Positions 54,234-63,883 of a stretch of 64,000 nt of DNA are shown one piece after another. The notes beneath the pieces were generated by a model, which worked only from the letters and a program-made list of their open reading frames with translations, was not told where the DNA came from and did not search any database. Origin of the DNA: Candidatus Obscuribacterales bacterium (GTDB lineage Bacteria; Cyanobacteriota; Vampirovibrionia; Obscuribacterales; Obscuribacteraceae); the NCBI GenBank assembly GCA_019752635.1, contig JAIELX010000007.1:186001-250000 (forward strand), written 5' to 3'. Both the position numbers and the translations under genes were made by a program. The stretch's first letter is position 1; the number at the start of each line of letters is the position of its first letter.

Positions 54234-54264
54234 TACACAACCAATCCTAGTTAGCGGTTGTGTA
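54234..54264. promoter_or_regulatory. 9-bp inverted repeat in divergent promoter region
   Basis: TACACAACC (54234-54242) and GGTTGTGTA (54256-54264) are perfect inverted repeats with a 13-nt gap. They lie between the divergent PqqD-like and 54410 genes, at 226 and 146 bases from the two starts. The half-site separation of about 22 bases centre to centre fits a dimeric regulator binding one face of DNA. It could also be a small hairpin. Confidence 0.4.
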
Positions 54265-54409
54265 CTGACGATGAAGAATATGGAGAGAATGTGGAGAAGC
54301 GGTCCATTCGTTTAAGTTGGATAACATTCAGTCCGTTGATTCGTCATTTTGGTTCGCTTCAAACAAGAACGGGAAGTAGATAGGTTAGCTATCGCCGGGG
54401 ATAATCACC

Positions 54410-55090
54410 ATGATGTTCGACCAATCGGCACGAATCCAGAAGTTGATTCTGACAATTACGTTGGCAGTGTTCACCACCGTGAGCGCTAAGGGTGCTGCCG
54501 GCCAGGATATGTGGAAAACATTTTCGCCTTCATCAGGCGATTTCACAATCGATATGCCCGGACAAGTGGAGAAGGCTAGTAAAAGTAATGTTACGTTCTT
54601 CTATTCGGTCGATCTCAATGGAAACAAGTATGTGGTGATGAATCAGCCGGACGACCTTAAGCTACCAGATCCCAGCAGATTCAATGACAGATCTCTTGAC
54701 GAAATTGCTATTGGTATGAAGCGTTCCCTAGCCAAAACTTATAAGTTTGAAGGTCAGTGGATCCCTGTGAAAGGAAATGGTTGGGAGGGGCGGCAGCTCA
54801 ACGCAACACACAACGGAAGACCAACGACATTAATTGTGGCAATATCAGCGAGCCACGATTTTATGTACACATTAATAGCTGGTTGTTCGGCAAATGATTA
54901 TAACGCCCAAAAGTTTCTTCACTCATTCAAAGTATCTCGTGGTACTGATTCGAGTTCTGCCAGTGCTCACCTTAACCGCGGTCCCGATTATCGCGCGGCG
55001 GGAGAAATCATTGGCGAAAAAATAGGAGCGCCAATGATTCTTTTGCTGGGAGTACTATGGTTCATTTCCAGAAAACGAAAACGATCTTAA
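54410..55090 (+). CDS. Exported protein with C-terminal membrane anchor
   Basis: A 226-residue protein. It has a signal peptide (KLILTITLAVFTTVSAKGAAG), a beta-rich domain (about 34-175; FTIDMPGQVEKASKSNVTFFYSVDLNGNKYVVM, and a conserved-looking CSANDYNAQKFLHSFKV end) and a C-terminal helix (PMILLLGVLWFISRKRKRS). The Lys/Arg end suggests a cytoplasmic tail. The central domain looks like the PsbP/Mog1-like fold used in stress proteins, but this is only an impression. Function unknown. Confidence 0.72.
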   Translation: MMFDQSARIQKLILTITLAVFTTVSAKGAAGQDMWKTFSPSSGDFTIDMPGQVEKASKSNVTFFYSVDLNGNKYVVMNQPDDLKLPDPSRFNDRSLDEIAIGMKRSLAKTYKFEGQWIPVKGNGWEGRQLNATHNGRPTTLIVAISASHDFMYTLIAGCSANDYNAQKFLHSFKVSRGTDSSSASAHLNRGPDYRAAGEIIGEKIGAPMILLLGVLWFISRKRKRS

Positions 55091-55227
55091 TGCTCGCATG
55101 CGTCGAAGTCGCTGATGCTCGCGATACGCTCGGCGGTGCCTCATTGTAGCTACTTGCAAGCCAAAACACACGACCTGTGCAACAATTGTCGACGACGAAG
55201 CGATCATTGCAGGAACGGACATACAAA

Positions 55228-56010
55228 ATGCCAACAGCCCTCATAACCGGTGCATCAAGCGGAATCGGGCTCGAGCTGGCACGCCTGTTTGCGGCCGACA
55301 AGTACAGCCTGGTTCTAGTCGCGCGCAGAGCGGACAAGTTAGAACATCTCTCCAGCGAATTGACTAGCCGATTTGGAGTTAAGTCAACGATCATTTCGAC
55401 AGATTTGTCCGCGCACAATGCATCGCAAGACCTTTTCGACAAATTGATCGCAGCGGAAATCAACATCGACGTGTTGGTGAACAATGCCGGACTGGGAGGA
55501 TCGGGAGAATTTGCCAAAATGCCATCCGAGCGAATATCGGAAATGATTCAAGTCAACATGGTGGCATTGACACAACTGACCCGCTTGTTCCTTCCATCAA
55601 TGATCGAACGCGGAGCCGGAGCCATCCTCAATGTCGGCTCTATCGCAGGCTATCTGCCGGGGCCCTTCATGGGAGTGTACTATGCCACAAAAGCTTACGT
55701 GCTGTCGTTTTCGCATGCCCTGTCCGTTGAACTGGAACGCACCGGAGTGTGGGTAACATGCGTCTGCCCCGGCGCCACGGACACCGAGTTTCAGGAAGTG
55801 GCAGGCGTTGCCAACGCGCCGTTGTTCAAACTGCGACAGCCTATGACTGCGGCGGAAGTTGCGAAGATTGGATACGAAGACTTCCAAAAGAAGAACACTG
55901 TCAGCATCACAGGCGCGCGCAACAAGCTAATGACCACACTAACGCGATTGGTGCCCCTAAAGTCGTCAGCAAAGATGTCAGCGCGCTTCAATCGCAAGGA
56001 TCATAAATGA
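55228..56010 (+). CDS. Classical SDR oxidoreductase
   Basis: A 260-residue enzyme from ATG 55228. It has TGASSGIG (7-14) at the nucleotide-binding turn, NNAG, catalytic Ser in NVGSIAGYLPGP and Tyr/Lys in YYATKAYVLSF. It looks like a short-chain dehydrogenase of the 3-oxoacyl-ACP reductase/DltE-like type with a membrane-type C-terminus (LMTTLTRLVPLKSSAKMSARFNRK). It overlaps the end of the FolM-like gene by ten bases, convergent. A CTTGCAAGCC and TGTGCAAC occur upstream, but the second half-site of the tandem box is missing. Confidence 0.82.
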   Translation: MPTALITGASSGIGLELARLFAADKYSLVLVARRADKLEHLSSELTSRFGVKSTIISTDLSAHNASQDLFDKLIAAEINIDVLVNNAGLGGSGEFAKMPSERISEMIQVNMVALTQLTRLFLPSMIERGAGAILNVGSIAGYLPGPFMGVYYATKAYVLSFSHALSVELERTGVWVTCVCPGATDTEFQEVAGVANAPLFKLRQPMTAAEVAKIGYEDFQKKNTVSITGARNKLMTTLTRLVPLKSSAKMSARFNRKDHK

Positions 56011-56816
56011 TCGCCGCCGCCGACAAACAAACATTGACCTGTGACGTGCGGACTGTTCACCAAAAAGTCAATTGCCTTCAAAACGTCTTCCGGCGAGCCG
56101 TGATGTTTGAGCGGATTACATTGCGGTGTGACGGTGAATACTGCGGCCGCCTCACCAACGGTAGGTAGTACCGTACCTGGTGCAACGGCATTAACGCGAA
56201 TCCCCGGAGCCAACTCCGCCGCACTCATTGTCGTTAGCTCTGCCAGTGCACGTTTGGAAAGCAAGTAGGGAAAGAATTGAGTGCGATTGCTGCTGATTGC
56301 GCTGTCCAGGATGTTGATCACTTGCCCTCGCTGACCAAGGCGCGCGAAATCGCGAATCAAAAGGTAGGGAGCGACCAAATGGACAGACAGGTTTTCCAAC
56401 AACTCAGCAGTGGACGACTCCACAAATGAAACCGGCTTCCAAACAGACGCGCTGTTAACGATTAAAGTCAACGGCGGCATCGCGCCAGCGACACTCTCGA
56501 CCAGGGTCTCAGCCTGAGCGGACTTACTCAGATCCGCTTGGAACAGTTGACACTTACGCCCTTCACCAACTACGTCTCCGGCACACTGCGCCGCACCGTC
56601 GGCAGATTCATTATAGTGAATAGCAATGTCGAATCCCAGACGCGCCAGGTGCACCGCTATTGCCAAACCCAGTCTGCGACCGGCTCCAGTGACAAGGGCC
56701 GTTCCACGGACGGAATTGTCATCCACCTTTCGGGGGATAAATTTTGTTCGCGGTTGATCCTGCACCACAAAATCTTGCGATCTCAGGTTTCCAGCGTTAG
56801 GCGCCGAACTAGTCAT
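56001..56816 (-). CDS. folM: Pteridine reductase-like SDR (FolM)
   Basis: A 271-residue protein. The cofactor motif is TGAGRRLG, which fits TGxxxRxG of pteridine reductases and FolM (NADPH use), unlike the TGxxxGxG of most SDRs. Catalytic Tyr/Lys stand in [10 protein letters not shown]. It would reduce dihydromonapterin or dihydrofolate. An extra 38-residue tail lies at the N-terminus. Its start overlaps the ispH end by eight bases. Together with FolX at 43107 it suggests a tetrahydromonapterin branch; gene symbol is provisional. Confidence 0.68.
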   Translation of the reverse strand: MTSSAPNAGNLRSQDFVVQDQPRTKFIPRKVDDNSVRGTALVTGAGRRLGLAIAVHLARLGFDIAIHYNESADGAAQCAGDVVGEGRKCQLFQADLSKSAQAETLVESVAGAMPPLTLIVNSASVWKPVSFVESSTAELLENLSVHLVAPYLLIRDFARLGQRGQVINILDSAISSNRTQFFPYLLSKRALAELTTMSAAELAPGIRVNAVAPGTVLPTVGEAAAVFTVTPQCNPLKHHGSPEDVLKAIDFLVNSPHVTGQCLFVGGGDHL

Positions 56817-58032
56817 TAGCAGCGCTCTGCGAGGGCAACGGCGCTACTTGTTCGCCCGTCCGCAGCTCAAGAATTCGGCCGATGACTTGAGCAATGACTT
56901 GGTCTGGCGTGGAGGCCCCGGCCGTGACCCCAATGGTTAGGGGTCCCCGCGGCAACCAGTCTCTAGTGCTTATGGTTGTTGAAGAGTGCGGAAGTTTGTG
57001 TGATATCGAATTGTCGATCCCGATGCATTCCGGTACATCTATATGGAATGCAATTAGACCGCTACTGACGGCCATTTCATGTAAGTGTCCCGTGTTCGAG
57101 GAGTTATACCCCCCGATAACAACGACAAGATCGAGCTTGTCGTCGATCAATTTTTGCATCGCATCCTGGCGTTCCTGGGTGGCGTCGCATATGGTATCGC
57201 CCGGACTGAGGAAGTGCTCATTGATCTTTGAAACGCCAAACTTCTGCAGCTGTGTCTTCTCGATCAGCTTGCCGATTTGCTCGGTCTCCCCCTTGAGCAT
57301 GGTTGTTTGATTGGTCACACCTAAGCGCTGAAGATGTATGTCGGGATCAAAACCACGAGACACGGCTTCTTTGAAGCGACTGAGAAACTCCTGCTTATCG
57401 CCGCCCTGAAGAATATAGTCGCAAACCCACTGCGCTTCGGAAAGATCCTGAACGATCAGGTAGTGTCGCGCCCGAGACGAAGTGGCAACAGTCTCTTCAT
57501 GCCTGTATTTGCCGTGAATAACCGCAGTAAAATCAGCGCGCTGGTACTTGTCCACGCGATTCCAAACCCGCGACACCCACGGACAAGTGGTATCAACAAT
57601 CTCGCAGTCCTTCTTCTCAAGCAACTGCATCTCTTCGACCGAGGCACCGAATGCGGGCAAAATGACTACGTCGCCGGCGCTGATTGGCGAAAAATCTTTC
57701 TTGCCATCGGTCTGAACAGGAATGAAGCCGATCGACATCTGCCGCAGCTTCTCATTTACCATCGGGTTGTGAATGATTTCGTTCGTGATCCATATCTGTC
57801 GATCGGGAAACTGCTTACGTGTCTCGTAAGCCATCGACACCGCGCGATCAACCCCCCAGCAAAATCCAAAGGCCTCCGCCAACTTGATGGTGGTGTCACC
57901 CTCCACGAGCACGTTATCATGCTGTCTGATAAAGGCGATAAGGTCTGATTCGTACTCGCGACTGAGATCTTCTTGAACTAAGTCCTTCAGTCCGAAACTT
58001 TTTCGGTGATACTTCGGTCCAGCTTTCAACAT
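56809..58032 (-). CDS. ispH: 4-hydroxy-3-methylbut-2-enyl diphosphate reductase, long cyanobacterial type
   Basis: A 407-residue [4Fe-4S] enzyme, last step of the MEP isoprenoid pathway. Cluster ligands are Cys58 ([10 protein letters not shown]), Cys150 (DTTCPWV) and Cys282 ([14 protein letters not shown]). The N-terminal extension [26 protein letters not shown] and insertions match the cyanobacterial and plant form rather than the shorter E. coli form (about 316 residues). Substrate-binding Glu/His residues HGKYRHEET are present. It overlaps the downstream FolM-like gene by eight bases. It is the strongest marker of cyanobacterial relationship in the window. Confidence 0.95.
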   Translation of the reverse strand: MLKAGPKYHRKSFGLKDLVQEDLSREYESDLIAFIRQHDNVLVEGDTTIKLAEAFGFCWGVDRAVSMAYETRKQFPDRQIWITNEIIHNPMVNEKLRQMSIGFIPVQTDGKKDFSPISAGDVVILPAFGASVEEMQLLEKKDCEIVDTTCPWVSRVWNRVDKYQRADFTAVIHGKYRHEETVATSSRARHYLIVQDLSEAQWVCDYILQGGDKQEFLSRFKEAVSRGFDPDIHLQRLGVTNQTTMLKGETEQIGKLIEKTQLQKFGVSKINEHFLSPGDTICDATQERQDAMQKLIDDKLDLVVVIGGYNSSNTGHLHEMAVSSGLIAFHIDVPECIGIDNSISHKLPHSSTTISTRDWLPRGPLTIGVTAGASTPDQVIAQVIGRILELRTGEQVAPLPSQSAAND

Positions 58033-58263
58033 GAGCCCCCGGGCAATAATGGCTTAGTCTGCGGTGATTTCTCATATCGCGCTGAGAGAAGCCTCGACAT
58101 GTTTCTTCTGATTTTACCGAAACACGGCTACTGCTTAAATGAAGGCAATGATATTATGACGTTCGGTTTAGCCCAAAATGCCCGTTTTGCATAAAGATGT
58201 GCTGTTTTTACCAGACATCCTCTTAGCAACATTTCTCATTGTTCGAAACGGTGGAGGTACCTA

Positions 58264-58659
58264 GTGAAGAATCTCATGACACTCGTAGCTGTTGCTCTTG
58301 GAGTTGGCGTTACGTCCGCTCTTCCAGCAAATGCAGAGAGCGTGCCCGACATGGCTAAGAATGCAGCCATGTTTCCAGTGACAGCAGTAGGCGTAGGATC
58401 GGCGATAGTCGTCGGCACTCCGATTGCAATTACCAGACAAGTAGCAGTTCGCATCCGCGATTTCACCGGCAACTTTGCCGACAAAATCGGTGGCAAAGAA
58501 GACTTTCCGCCGAACTTGTTCGCATCGTTCGCTAGCGTTCCTGTAGGAACAATTGTCGGCACAGCCGAAGGACTATATTACGGTCCGAAGAACGCAGTAA
58601 CGCACGGTGTCGAAAAACCATTCAGCGTTGCATCTTTCAGCCTCGGCGAAATGGAATAG
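58264..58659 (+). CDS. Small exported hydrophobic protein
   Basis: A 131-residue protein with a signal peptide (LMTLVAVALGVGVTSALPANAE) and two further hydrophobic stretches (AAMFPVTAVGVGSAIVVGTPIAI and ASFASVPVGTIVGTAEGLYYG), giving a probable membrane association. No domain was recognised. The start is GTG at 58264, six bases after GGAGG. A strong terminator follows. Confidence 0.78.
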   Translation: MKNLMTLVAVALGVGVTSALPANAESVPDMAKNAAMFPVTAVGVGSAIVVGTPIAITRQVAVRIRDFTGNFADKIGGKEDFPPNLFASFASVPVGTIVGTAEGLYYGPKNAVTHGVEKPFSVASFSLGEME

Positions 58660-58668
58660 TAGTAAGGC

Positions 58669-58708
58669 GGCGCCTCTTTCGTGACAACGCTCAGAGGCGC
58701 CATCTTTT
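58669..58708 (+). terminator. Rho-independent terminator after the 58264-58659 gene
   Basis: Perfect 9-bp stem GGCGCCTCT (58669-58677) with AGAGGCGCC (58693-58701), 15-nt loop, followed by ATCTTTTTC. The stem starts about 10 bases after the stop codon. Confidence 0.88.
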
Positions 58709-59011
58709 TCCGCACTCCTATTGACATCCTCCGGCAAGCAACTATCTGTATACGTAGTTCAAGGATCTTTTTCGCACGTCAACAACGCGAGTTTGAAGCA
58801 CCAAACAATTTCACGGCGGCAGACTCGCGAAATTCAAAAAAGATTCAGCCCTGCGAAGAGACTGATGTCTGCATCGGTTATCAGCCGCTGATAATCACGG
58901 AAAATATTTAATCTTATCTTGCATTTCGATGAGTTCGACCTTCCTTAGTGGGTATAAACCCATAGGGTTGAGAAGTGAAATCACTTCGGGGATGCATAAG
59001 GTAGAGGACAT
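58709..59011. other. Intergenic region upstream of the 647-residue protein gene
   Basis: A 303-base stretch with no credible gene. It is A+T richer than its neighbours near 58840-58980 and must contain the promoter of the gene at 59012. No repeat or operator was identified. Confidence 0.3.
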
Positions 59012-60955
59012 ATGAGCAACTTATCAGCAGACAAGGTCTTGCGGGTGAACTGCCCGGGTTTTGGCGTTTCTTCCACGCTACCGCTAGGAGAAGCGAAACC
59101 ACTGGCTATGTACGATGTAATCGTCATTAACCCTACAAGTATTGTCCATTTGTTCGAACCAAAGTCCGATGTTGCGCGGCAGATAGATCAAGTTTTAGCG
59201 AATGGCGAGTCTTCCCTCAAATTGGAAAACGATTCCACGCTGGAATCAATCAGTGCCGAATTGGAGTTGCGCGAGCACGAGCTGCGTCAATTTCTTTCAA
59301 AGGGCGGACTACTGGTTTATTTCCTGGCCGCGCCGTTTGTAGTGCATGGCGACGACCAGTCGATGGACAATTACATATGGTTGTACGAATGGGCACCAGA
59401 TGTTCTGAACAATACGGAACGCACGATGGTAGCGAGTAACATCCGCGGTGCGGAACTGAATACCAGGGGCAAGCACCATCCGTTCGCCCAATACATTCAA
59501 CAAATAGGTTTGGAGTCCACAGCCGCAATCAAGCCCGAAACTTTAGCAGAAGGCTATCACTTGATAGCCAGCTCCGGAGGAAAAGGAGTAGCAGGTTATA
59601 AATCCAGCGGTCCCAAGAGAGGACAAGTTTTATTCCTACCCGCCCCCTACGACACAAGATTCGACGATACGCTCAAAGATTGCATCCTAAAGTGGCATGA
59701 AATACATACAGGTCCTGAGGCAGACAAACCCGAACCAAACTACGAGGAACAAGTGAACGCATTCGACTCCGAGCCAGATATTGAAGGCGAAGCCTTAATG
59801 AACGATCTTTTCGAAGAGTCGCCGGCAGGCGGCGTCAGTTTGGGCGCATCCAAAAAGAAATCTTCCATAGACTGGCCGGAATTCGACAATGACGTTCCGC
59901 CCTTCTCTAAGAAAGAAGAACCGGAAGACGACTCACCTTTCGCGAAGAAGGAAATGCAAGACGAACTTGACGCCAAACTCGACGCGCTAGATCCAAAAGG
60001 CGGCAAAACGTTCTCCCGAGACCAGCTTGAATCGGTCGATAAAGCTCGACCGGGCAACGAGGATATGTTTGCAAACAATGGAGGGGATGAGAAGAAGAAA
60101 CTGGATGACCAACGCTTCGAACAAGAAATTAAACGGCCCAAAGCCCAGGATGAAGATTTCGATCTCGACAGCATGTTGGACTCAAAGCCGAAGCGGAGCG
60201 CCGAGCCTGCTCAGGCATCGTTAGAAATGCATGCAGAAAAAGTGAGCATTCCGGAGGCAAAGGATCTAATGTCGAGGATGGAACATGAGCTGAGCGTCCC
60301 CGGTGGCGCTCCCGAGTGGTGCGGGAAAGTATCGTTCTCCGAGTTGTCTGATATGCAACAGCAGCTCGACCATTTAAATGAAACAGTTCGCAAGGCCAAG
60401 ATCAAGATTACAGATATCGAAGATCGCATTCGCAAGCTCGGAGAGATAAAGGATGCCCTGTTATCGGCAACAGGTCACAAACTCCACAACTCCGCAGCCA
60501 AAGTGTTTGAACTCCTCGGCTGGACAACTGAGCACTCGCTCGATGAGAGCAAAGAAATGTATTTGAAAGATGGAGATAAAGTTCAAGCCATCGTTCGTAT
60601 CATCTACACCACTGGCTCGCCCAATCGTTCCGAACTCGCTGAATTGTCCCAGTCAGTAATATCCTACTGGGACAGAACGGACATCGAACCCAAAGGCATA
60701 CTGCTGGCAAGCACATTCGCCGATCGCCATCCTCGCGAGCGCGACGAAGAAGATTTCAATACAAGCTTGCAAGACTTTGCAAAACGCAAAAACTTGTGCC
60801 TTGTCAATGCACTGCAGTTACTGGCAATGTATCGCGAAATAGCATTGCGCGATGGCGATGCAAGCAGAGTCCGCGAAGGCATACTGACCACAAGTGGTCC
60901 GCTAAACGGATTTAAGCTGCAGTTCTCAGAACCGGCCGGAGCGGCACGGAGCTAA
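59012..60955 (+). CDS. Multidomain protein with acidic linker and nuclease-fold-like C-terminus
   Basis: A 647-residue soluble protein. An N-terminal globular domain (about 1-240; VIVINPTSIVHLFEP, GGLLVYFLAAPFVVHG, RGQVLFLPAPYD) is followed by a long acidic/Lys-rich linker (about 245-410) and a coiled coil (about 445-495). The C-terminal domain (about 495-630; AAKVFELLGWTTEH, VQAIVRIIYTT, KGILLASTFADRHPRERDEEDF, LCLVNALQLLAMYREI) resembles PD-(D/E)XK-like domains that flank signalling modules. Catalytic residues are not clear. GAGG precedes ATG 59012. Function unknown; a defence or stress-signalling role is only a possibility. Confidence 0.7.
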   Translation: MSNLSADKVLRVNCPGFGVSSTLPLGEAKPLAMYDVIVINPTSIVHLFEPKSDVARQIDQVLANGESSLKLENDSTLESISAELELREHELRQFLSKGGLLVYFLAAPFVVHGDDQSMDNYIWLYEWAPDVLNNTERTMVASNIRGAELNTRGKHHPFAQYIQQIGLESTAAIKPETLAEGYHLIASSGGKGVAGYKSSGPKRGQVLFLPAPYDTRFDDTLKDCILKWHEIHTGPEADKPEPNYEEQVNAFDSEPDIEGEALMNDLFEESPAGGVSLGASKKKSSIDWPEFDNDVPPFSKKEEPEDDSPFAKKEMQDELDAKLDALDPKGGKTFSRDQLESVDKARPGNEDMFANNGGDEKKKLDDQRFEQEIKRPKAQDEDFDLDSMLDSKPKRSAEPAQASLEMHAEKVSIPEAKDLMSRMEHELSVPGGAPEWCGKVSFSELSDMQQQLDHLNETVRKAKIKITDIEDRIRKLGEIKDALLSATGHKLHNSAAKVFELLGWTTEHSLDESKEMYLKDGDKVQAIVRIIYTTGSPNRSELAELSQSVISYWDRTDIEPKGILLASTFADRHPRERDEEDFNTSLQDFAKRKNLCLVNALQLLAMYREIALRDGDASRVREGILTTSGPLNGFKLQFSEPAGAARS

Positions 60956-60984
60956 TCCCTTCGTCCCGAAAGGAATCTAAATTG

Positions 60985-61012
60985 AAAGAGCGAAGCTTGC
61001 GCTTCGCTCTTT
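60985..61012. terminator. Bidirectional terminator hairpin
   Basis: Perfect 12-bp stem AAAGAGCGAAGC (60985-60996) with GCTTCGCTCTTT (61001-61012) and a TTGC loop. It lies between the convergent genes 59012-60955 and 61054-62967. A-rich left and T-rich right flanks let it work in both directions. Confidence 0.88.
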
Positions 61013-61053
61013 CTGTATGCGCTCCAGCTGTCAATCCGCCTGATCGCCTCCGG

Positions 61054-62967
61054 TTATGCTTGCGGCGCGCGTAAGACCCAAAGGTTGCGACCGAAGCGCC
61101 CTTGATTGAAGACGGAAGCAAGACGGTCTTCACTCCATCGACCCGAGCGGGAACGATTGTGATAAACCGCACCACCAGCGCCGATAACTCCGATATGGGC
61201 ACTGCCACCGCCACCACCACCACCCGGCTCAACACCGTAAACAATGTCGCCGGGGCGGCCCTGAGACAGCGGCAAACGCTCGTATCCACGGCGCATCGCC
61301 TGCGACGCGAAATCCGTAACCAGCGCTGATTTAATACCGCGAATCCCCGTTTGCTCCAATACCTCGGACACTGAGGCCGCGCATCCCAATCGACCTCCTT
61401 CAACCACCGAAGCAAAGTCGCGCCACATAACGTGCCCGACAGCATTCCGTGCTGAGGCTAACGTACGACCGTTTACGTCAGTCCAATCAATAGGTCCGCT
61501 GCTGTCGGGAGACATCTGTCTGCGTTCGGCAATTTGATAGGACTGCCGCGCGGTCTCCATCATCGCGCGATACTCCGGTCGCACCAGATCCGACTGATCC
61601 GGTAGCCGCCCTAGATGCATTGCCAAGGCAATTTTGCCCGTATCGATTGAGCCGTCTGTATTTAGAGTCTGCAGAGCCAACTTGCCAATCGTAGCGCTGG
61701 CAGCCAGCTCTTGTACTTCTTTCGGAAAGTTTTGCTTGAGCTCACCGGCGGTGAACTCGGATGGGGAACGAGCATCCCTCAGCTTGTCCAGAAAAGGATC
61801 AAGTTTCGCCGCAGGATCTTTCTTATTGGCATAAACGGAGTCCTTCATTTTGCGCAAACGAGAACAGGTGCCCTTAGGCAATTTCCCTTTACGCTCCAGT
61901 TCTTCCATTGCCTCCAGATCCAGCGATCCGAGCCAATCGGCAAACATGTTGTATGTGAAACCGTAGCGACCGATCGCCATTCCTCGCTCACGCTTTTGCA
62001 CTTGTTCGTAAGGGTTCTTGTCGTCCCGACCGGCAAATCCAGCCACCACATCTTTCATTGCCGCGAGCCTTTCGCTCTCGTTCGCCTCGCGCGGAACATC
62101 ACGGCGGGGGAAGTATTCGTCGGCATCCCGACGAGGCATCGAACCGCCGCCACCACCACGAAAGCGATTCAGGTCCTCAATCTGGCGACGCGTCGGCTCC
62201 GGCAGATATTCAAGCTCGGGCAATGGCGGCGCAAAATCCTTTCGTGTGTCGTCCGAAATCAGACGCTGCGGATCGTCCAGTCGTACTTGTTTGGCAAGCT
62301 CAGGATGCTCAGCTCTCAGCCGGCCTGACAAATAACGAGTCAACTCGTCGAGCGCTGCCTGTTGGGCGTCGGCAGGTTTGAGTCGACCGAACTCACGCTC
62401 AACTTGCACCACTATGGTGGCTTTGCCCTCAAGTACCGATTGACTGAGCAGCTCGACGGTGCCGTCCTTTCGCACTATGAAATCAGGAGGTGGTTCTTCT
62501 GCCGACCCGACATCGTGATTTTGGAACTGGACTTTGATGCCTGCACCACTACAGCCCCGGAACGACTCCGCCCGAGTGTCGAGGCCTCTGCCATCCGTCG
62601 GAATCCGATTCAGTATAAGGTTGTCTGCAACCACATCGCGGAGCGACTTATCTAAATCCAATGAACCTCGCTCCAAAGGCTTGGCGGACGACGAGACATC
62701 AGCCGCAAACCGCGCGCCATCCGGCGAAACCGGACGCAGGACTACTGATTCCGCGGTCGATGTTATCTGCAACCGAGGAGTAGCAATATCAGCAGACATT
62801 GAGGATGCTGCGGATGATGTCGACGGACTCGACAGAAACACTGCAGCTTCGCAACGAAGTGAATGCCCCCCCTCAGCGGAGGGAACAACGTTACCCGATT
62901 CGAGACCACGGCTCGAACCGGCAGACAAAGACGACTCCCCGGAGGAGAGTTTTGCATGACGTGACAT
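61054..62967 (-). CDS. Large protein ending in CHAP/NlpC-like cysteine peptidase domain
   Basis: A 637-residue protein from ATG 62967. The N-terminal 200 residues are low-complexity Ser/Gly/Ala with no signal peptide; the middle is helical (LDLEAMEELERKGKLPKGTCSRL). The C-terminal about 110 residues look like a papain-fold CHAP/NlpC domain: GCAASVSEVLEQTG (Cys about 529), RPGDIVYGV, AHIGVIGAGG (His about 591) and YHNRSRSGRW. A GGGGGGG insert lies in the loop before the His. Probably a cell-wall or peptide hydrolase. The route out of the cell, if any, is unclear. It ends at the bidirectional hairpin. Confidence 0.7.
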   Translation of the reverse strand: MSRHAKLSSGESSLSAGSSRGLESGNVVPSAEGGHSLRCEAAVFLSSPSTSSAASSMSADIATPRLQITSTAESVVLRPVSPDGARFAADVSSSAKPLERGSLDLDKSLRDVVADNLILNRIPTDGRGLDTRAESFRGCSGAGIKVQFQNHDVGSAEEPPPDFIVRKDGTVELLSQSVLEGKATIVVQVEREFGRLKPADAQQAALDELTRYLSGRLRAEHPELAKQVRLDDPQRLISDDTRKDFAPPLPELEYLPEPTRRQIEDLNRFRGGGGGSMPRRDADEYFPRRDVPREANESERLAAMKDVVAGFAGRDDKNPYEQVQKRERGMAIGRYGFTYNMFADWLGSLDLEAMEELERKGKLPKGTCSRLRKMKDSVYANKKDPAAKLDPFLDKLRDARSPSEFTAGELKQNFPKEVQELAASATIGKLALQTLNTDGSIDTGKIALAMHLGRLPDQSDLVRPEYRAMMETARQSYQIAERRQMSPDSSGPIDWTDVNGRTLASARNAVGHVMWRDFASVVEGGRLGCAASVSEVLEQTGIRGIKSALVTDFASQAMRRGYERLPLSQGRPGDIVYGVEPGGGGGGGSAHIGVIGAGGAVYHNRSRSGRWSEDRLASVFNQGRFGRNLWVLRAPQA

Positions 62968-63203
62968 AGTTTTACCAGCTCCCGTCGCGTTCAACCAGAA
63001 AACGCAACCTTCGAATCTAACCCTGCCAAGATGATAAGCGAGTAATCCTAATCAGGCGATACTCTCAAATACGTGGTCCTACGAGGGAAAAGATTAGAAA
63101 TTGCCGAAACCGCCCCGTGCCGATCACCGCGAGAGCACAGTTCGATCTTCGGCGGTCTCCAAAGCGCAATACACATCCCCCATACAGCCTACGCGAAGGT
63201 GAC

Positions 63204-63770
63204 TCACAATCTCGAACTGCTATGGAGGCTCCGAGCAATCTGCGATTCGACGATCAAGCTGTTCCAACCCCGGATGCCCCGGCACCAGAATTGGTGCCGG
63301 TTCGCGTCTGGCAGCGCGAAGGTATAGCGGCGCATCCAGGGCATGATGATTAGCCACCGCAATGTCCGCCAGCAGCAAGTACTCATAAGCCCGACTGTTT
63401 CCAAACTGGTTGCAAGACCGGAGGTAACGGCGCATCGCCTTAGAGCGAGATCCGTCCTGCCATCGGCGCAAAAGAAACATCGCTTCGTAAAATCGAGCAA
63501 ATCCAAGCCTTTTGCGCCGTCACTATCAGATTGCAGCAGTGCCATAGGGATGATGATATGCCGCTCCGTCCATCTGCTCGATACAGTGCTCATAGGTCTC
63601 CTCGGCAAGCGTGTACCGTCCCTGCTTGAGTTGCAGCCAGGCAAGCCGACGTTCGAACTCGACAGAGCGTCGTTCTTGAGAACCAAGGTCTTTCCTGAAA
63701 TCCGACATGGCTTTCTGCAGCACCGCATTTAGTGTCGCCAGGGAATCACATCGGTCAAGCGCTGCGATTC
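63204..63770 (-). pseudogene. Decayed TPR-like gene
   Basis: Minus-strand frame 63526-63770 reads TPR-like sequence (RRLAWLQLKQGRYTLAEETYEHCIEQ). The same frame, after three consecutive stops (TGA TAG TGA near 63519-63527), continues as LGFARFYEAMFLLRRW, then AYEYLLLADIAVANHHALDAPLYLRAARREP to about 63220. No start with a ribosome site is present at the beginning. This fits a broken TPR gene better than several small genes. A short frame with VLDINKSPLLLQESQRLTDVI upstream may belong to it. Confidence 0.45.
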
Positions 63771-63883
63771 TTGCAACAGGAGCGGTGACTTGTTTATATC
63801 AAGCACGGTCAACGCTCGCCGGTCCGCGCAGACGATCCGAGCGCCAGTCCCGGGCATAACAGATGTAACCGGGAGGCATGACC

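Noticed and set aside
55150..55195. CTTGCAAGCC followed by TGTGCAAC upstream of the SDR at 55228
   Set aside because: The second TTGCAAG half-site is missing and the spacing to GTGCAA is shifted by two bases, so I do not count it as a sixth box.
60770..60800. CTTGCAAG and TTGCAAAA close together inside the 59012-60955 gene
   Set aside because: Spacing is 10 rather than 11 bases, the downstream motif is absent, and it is inside coding sequence; likely chance.
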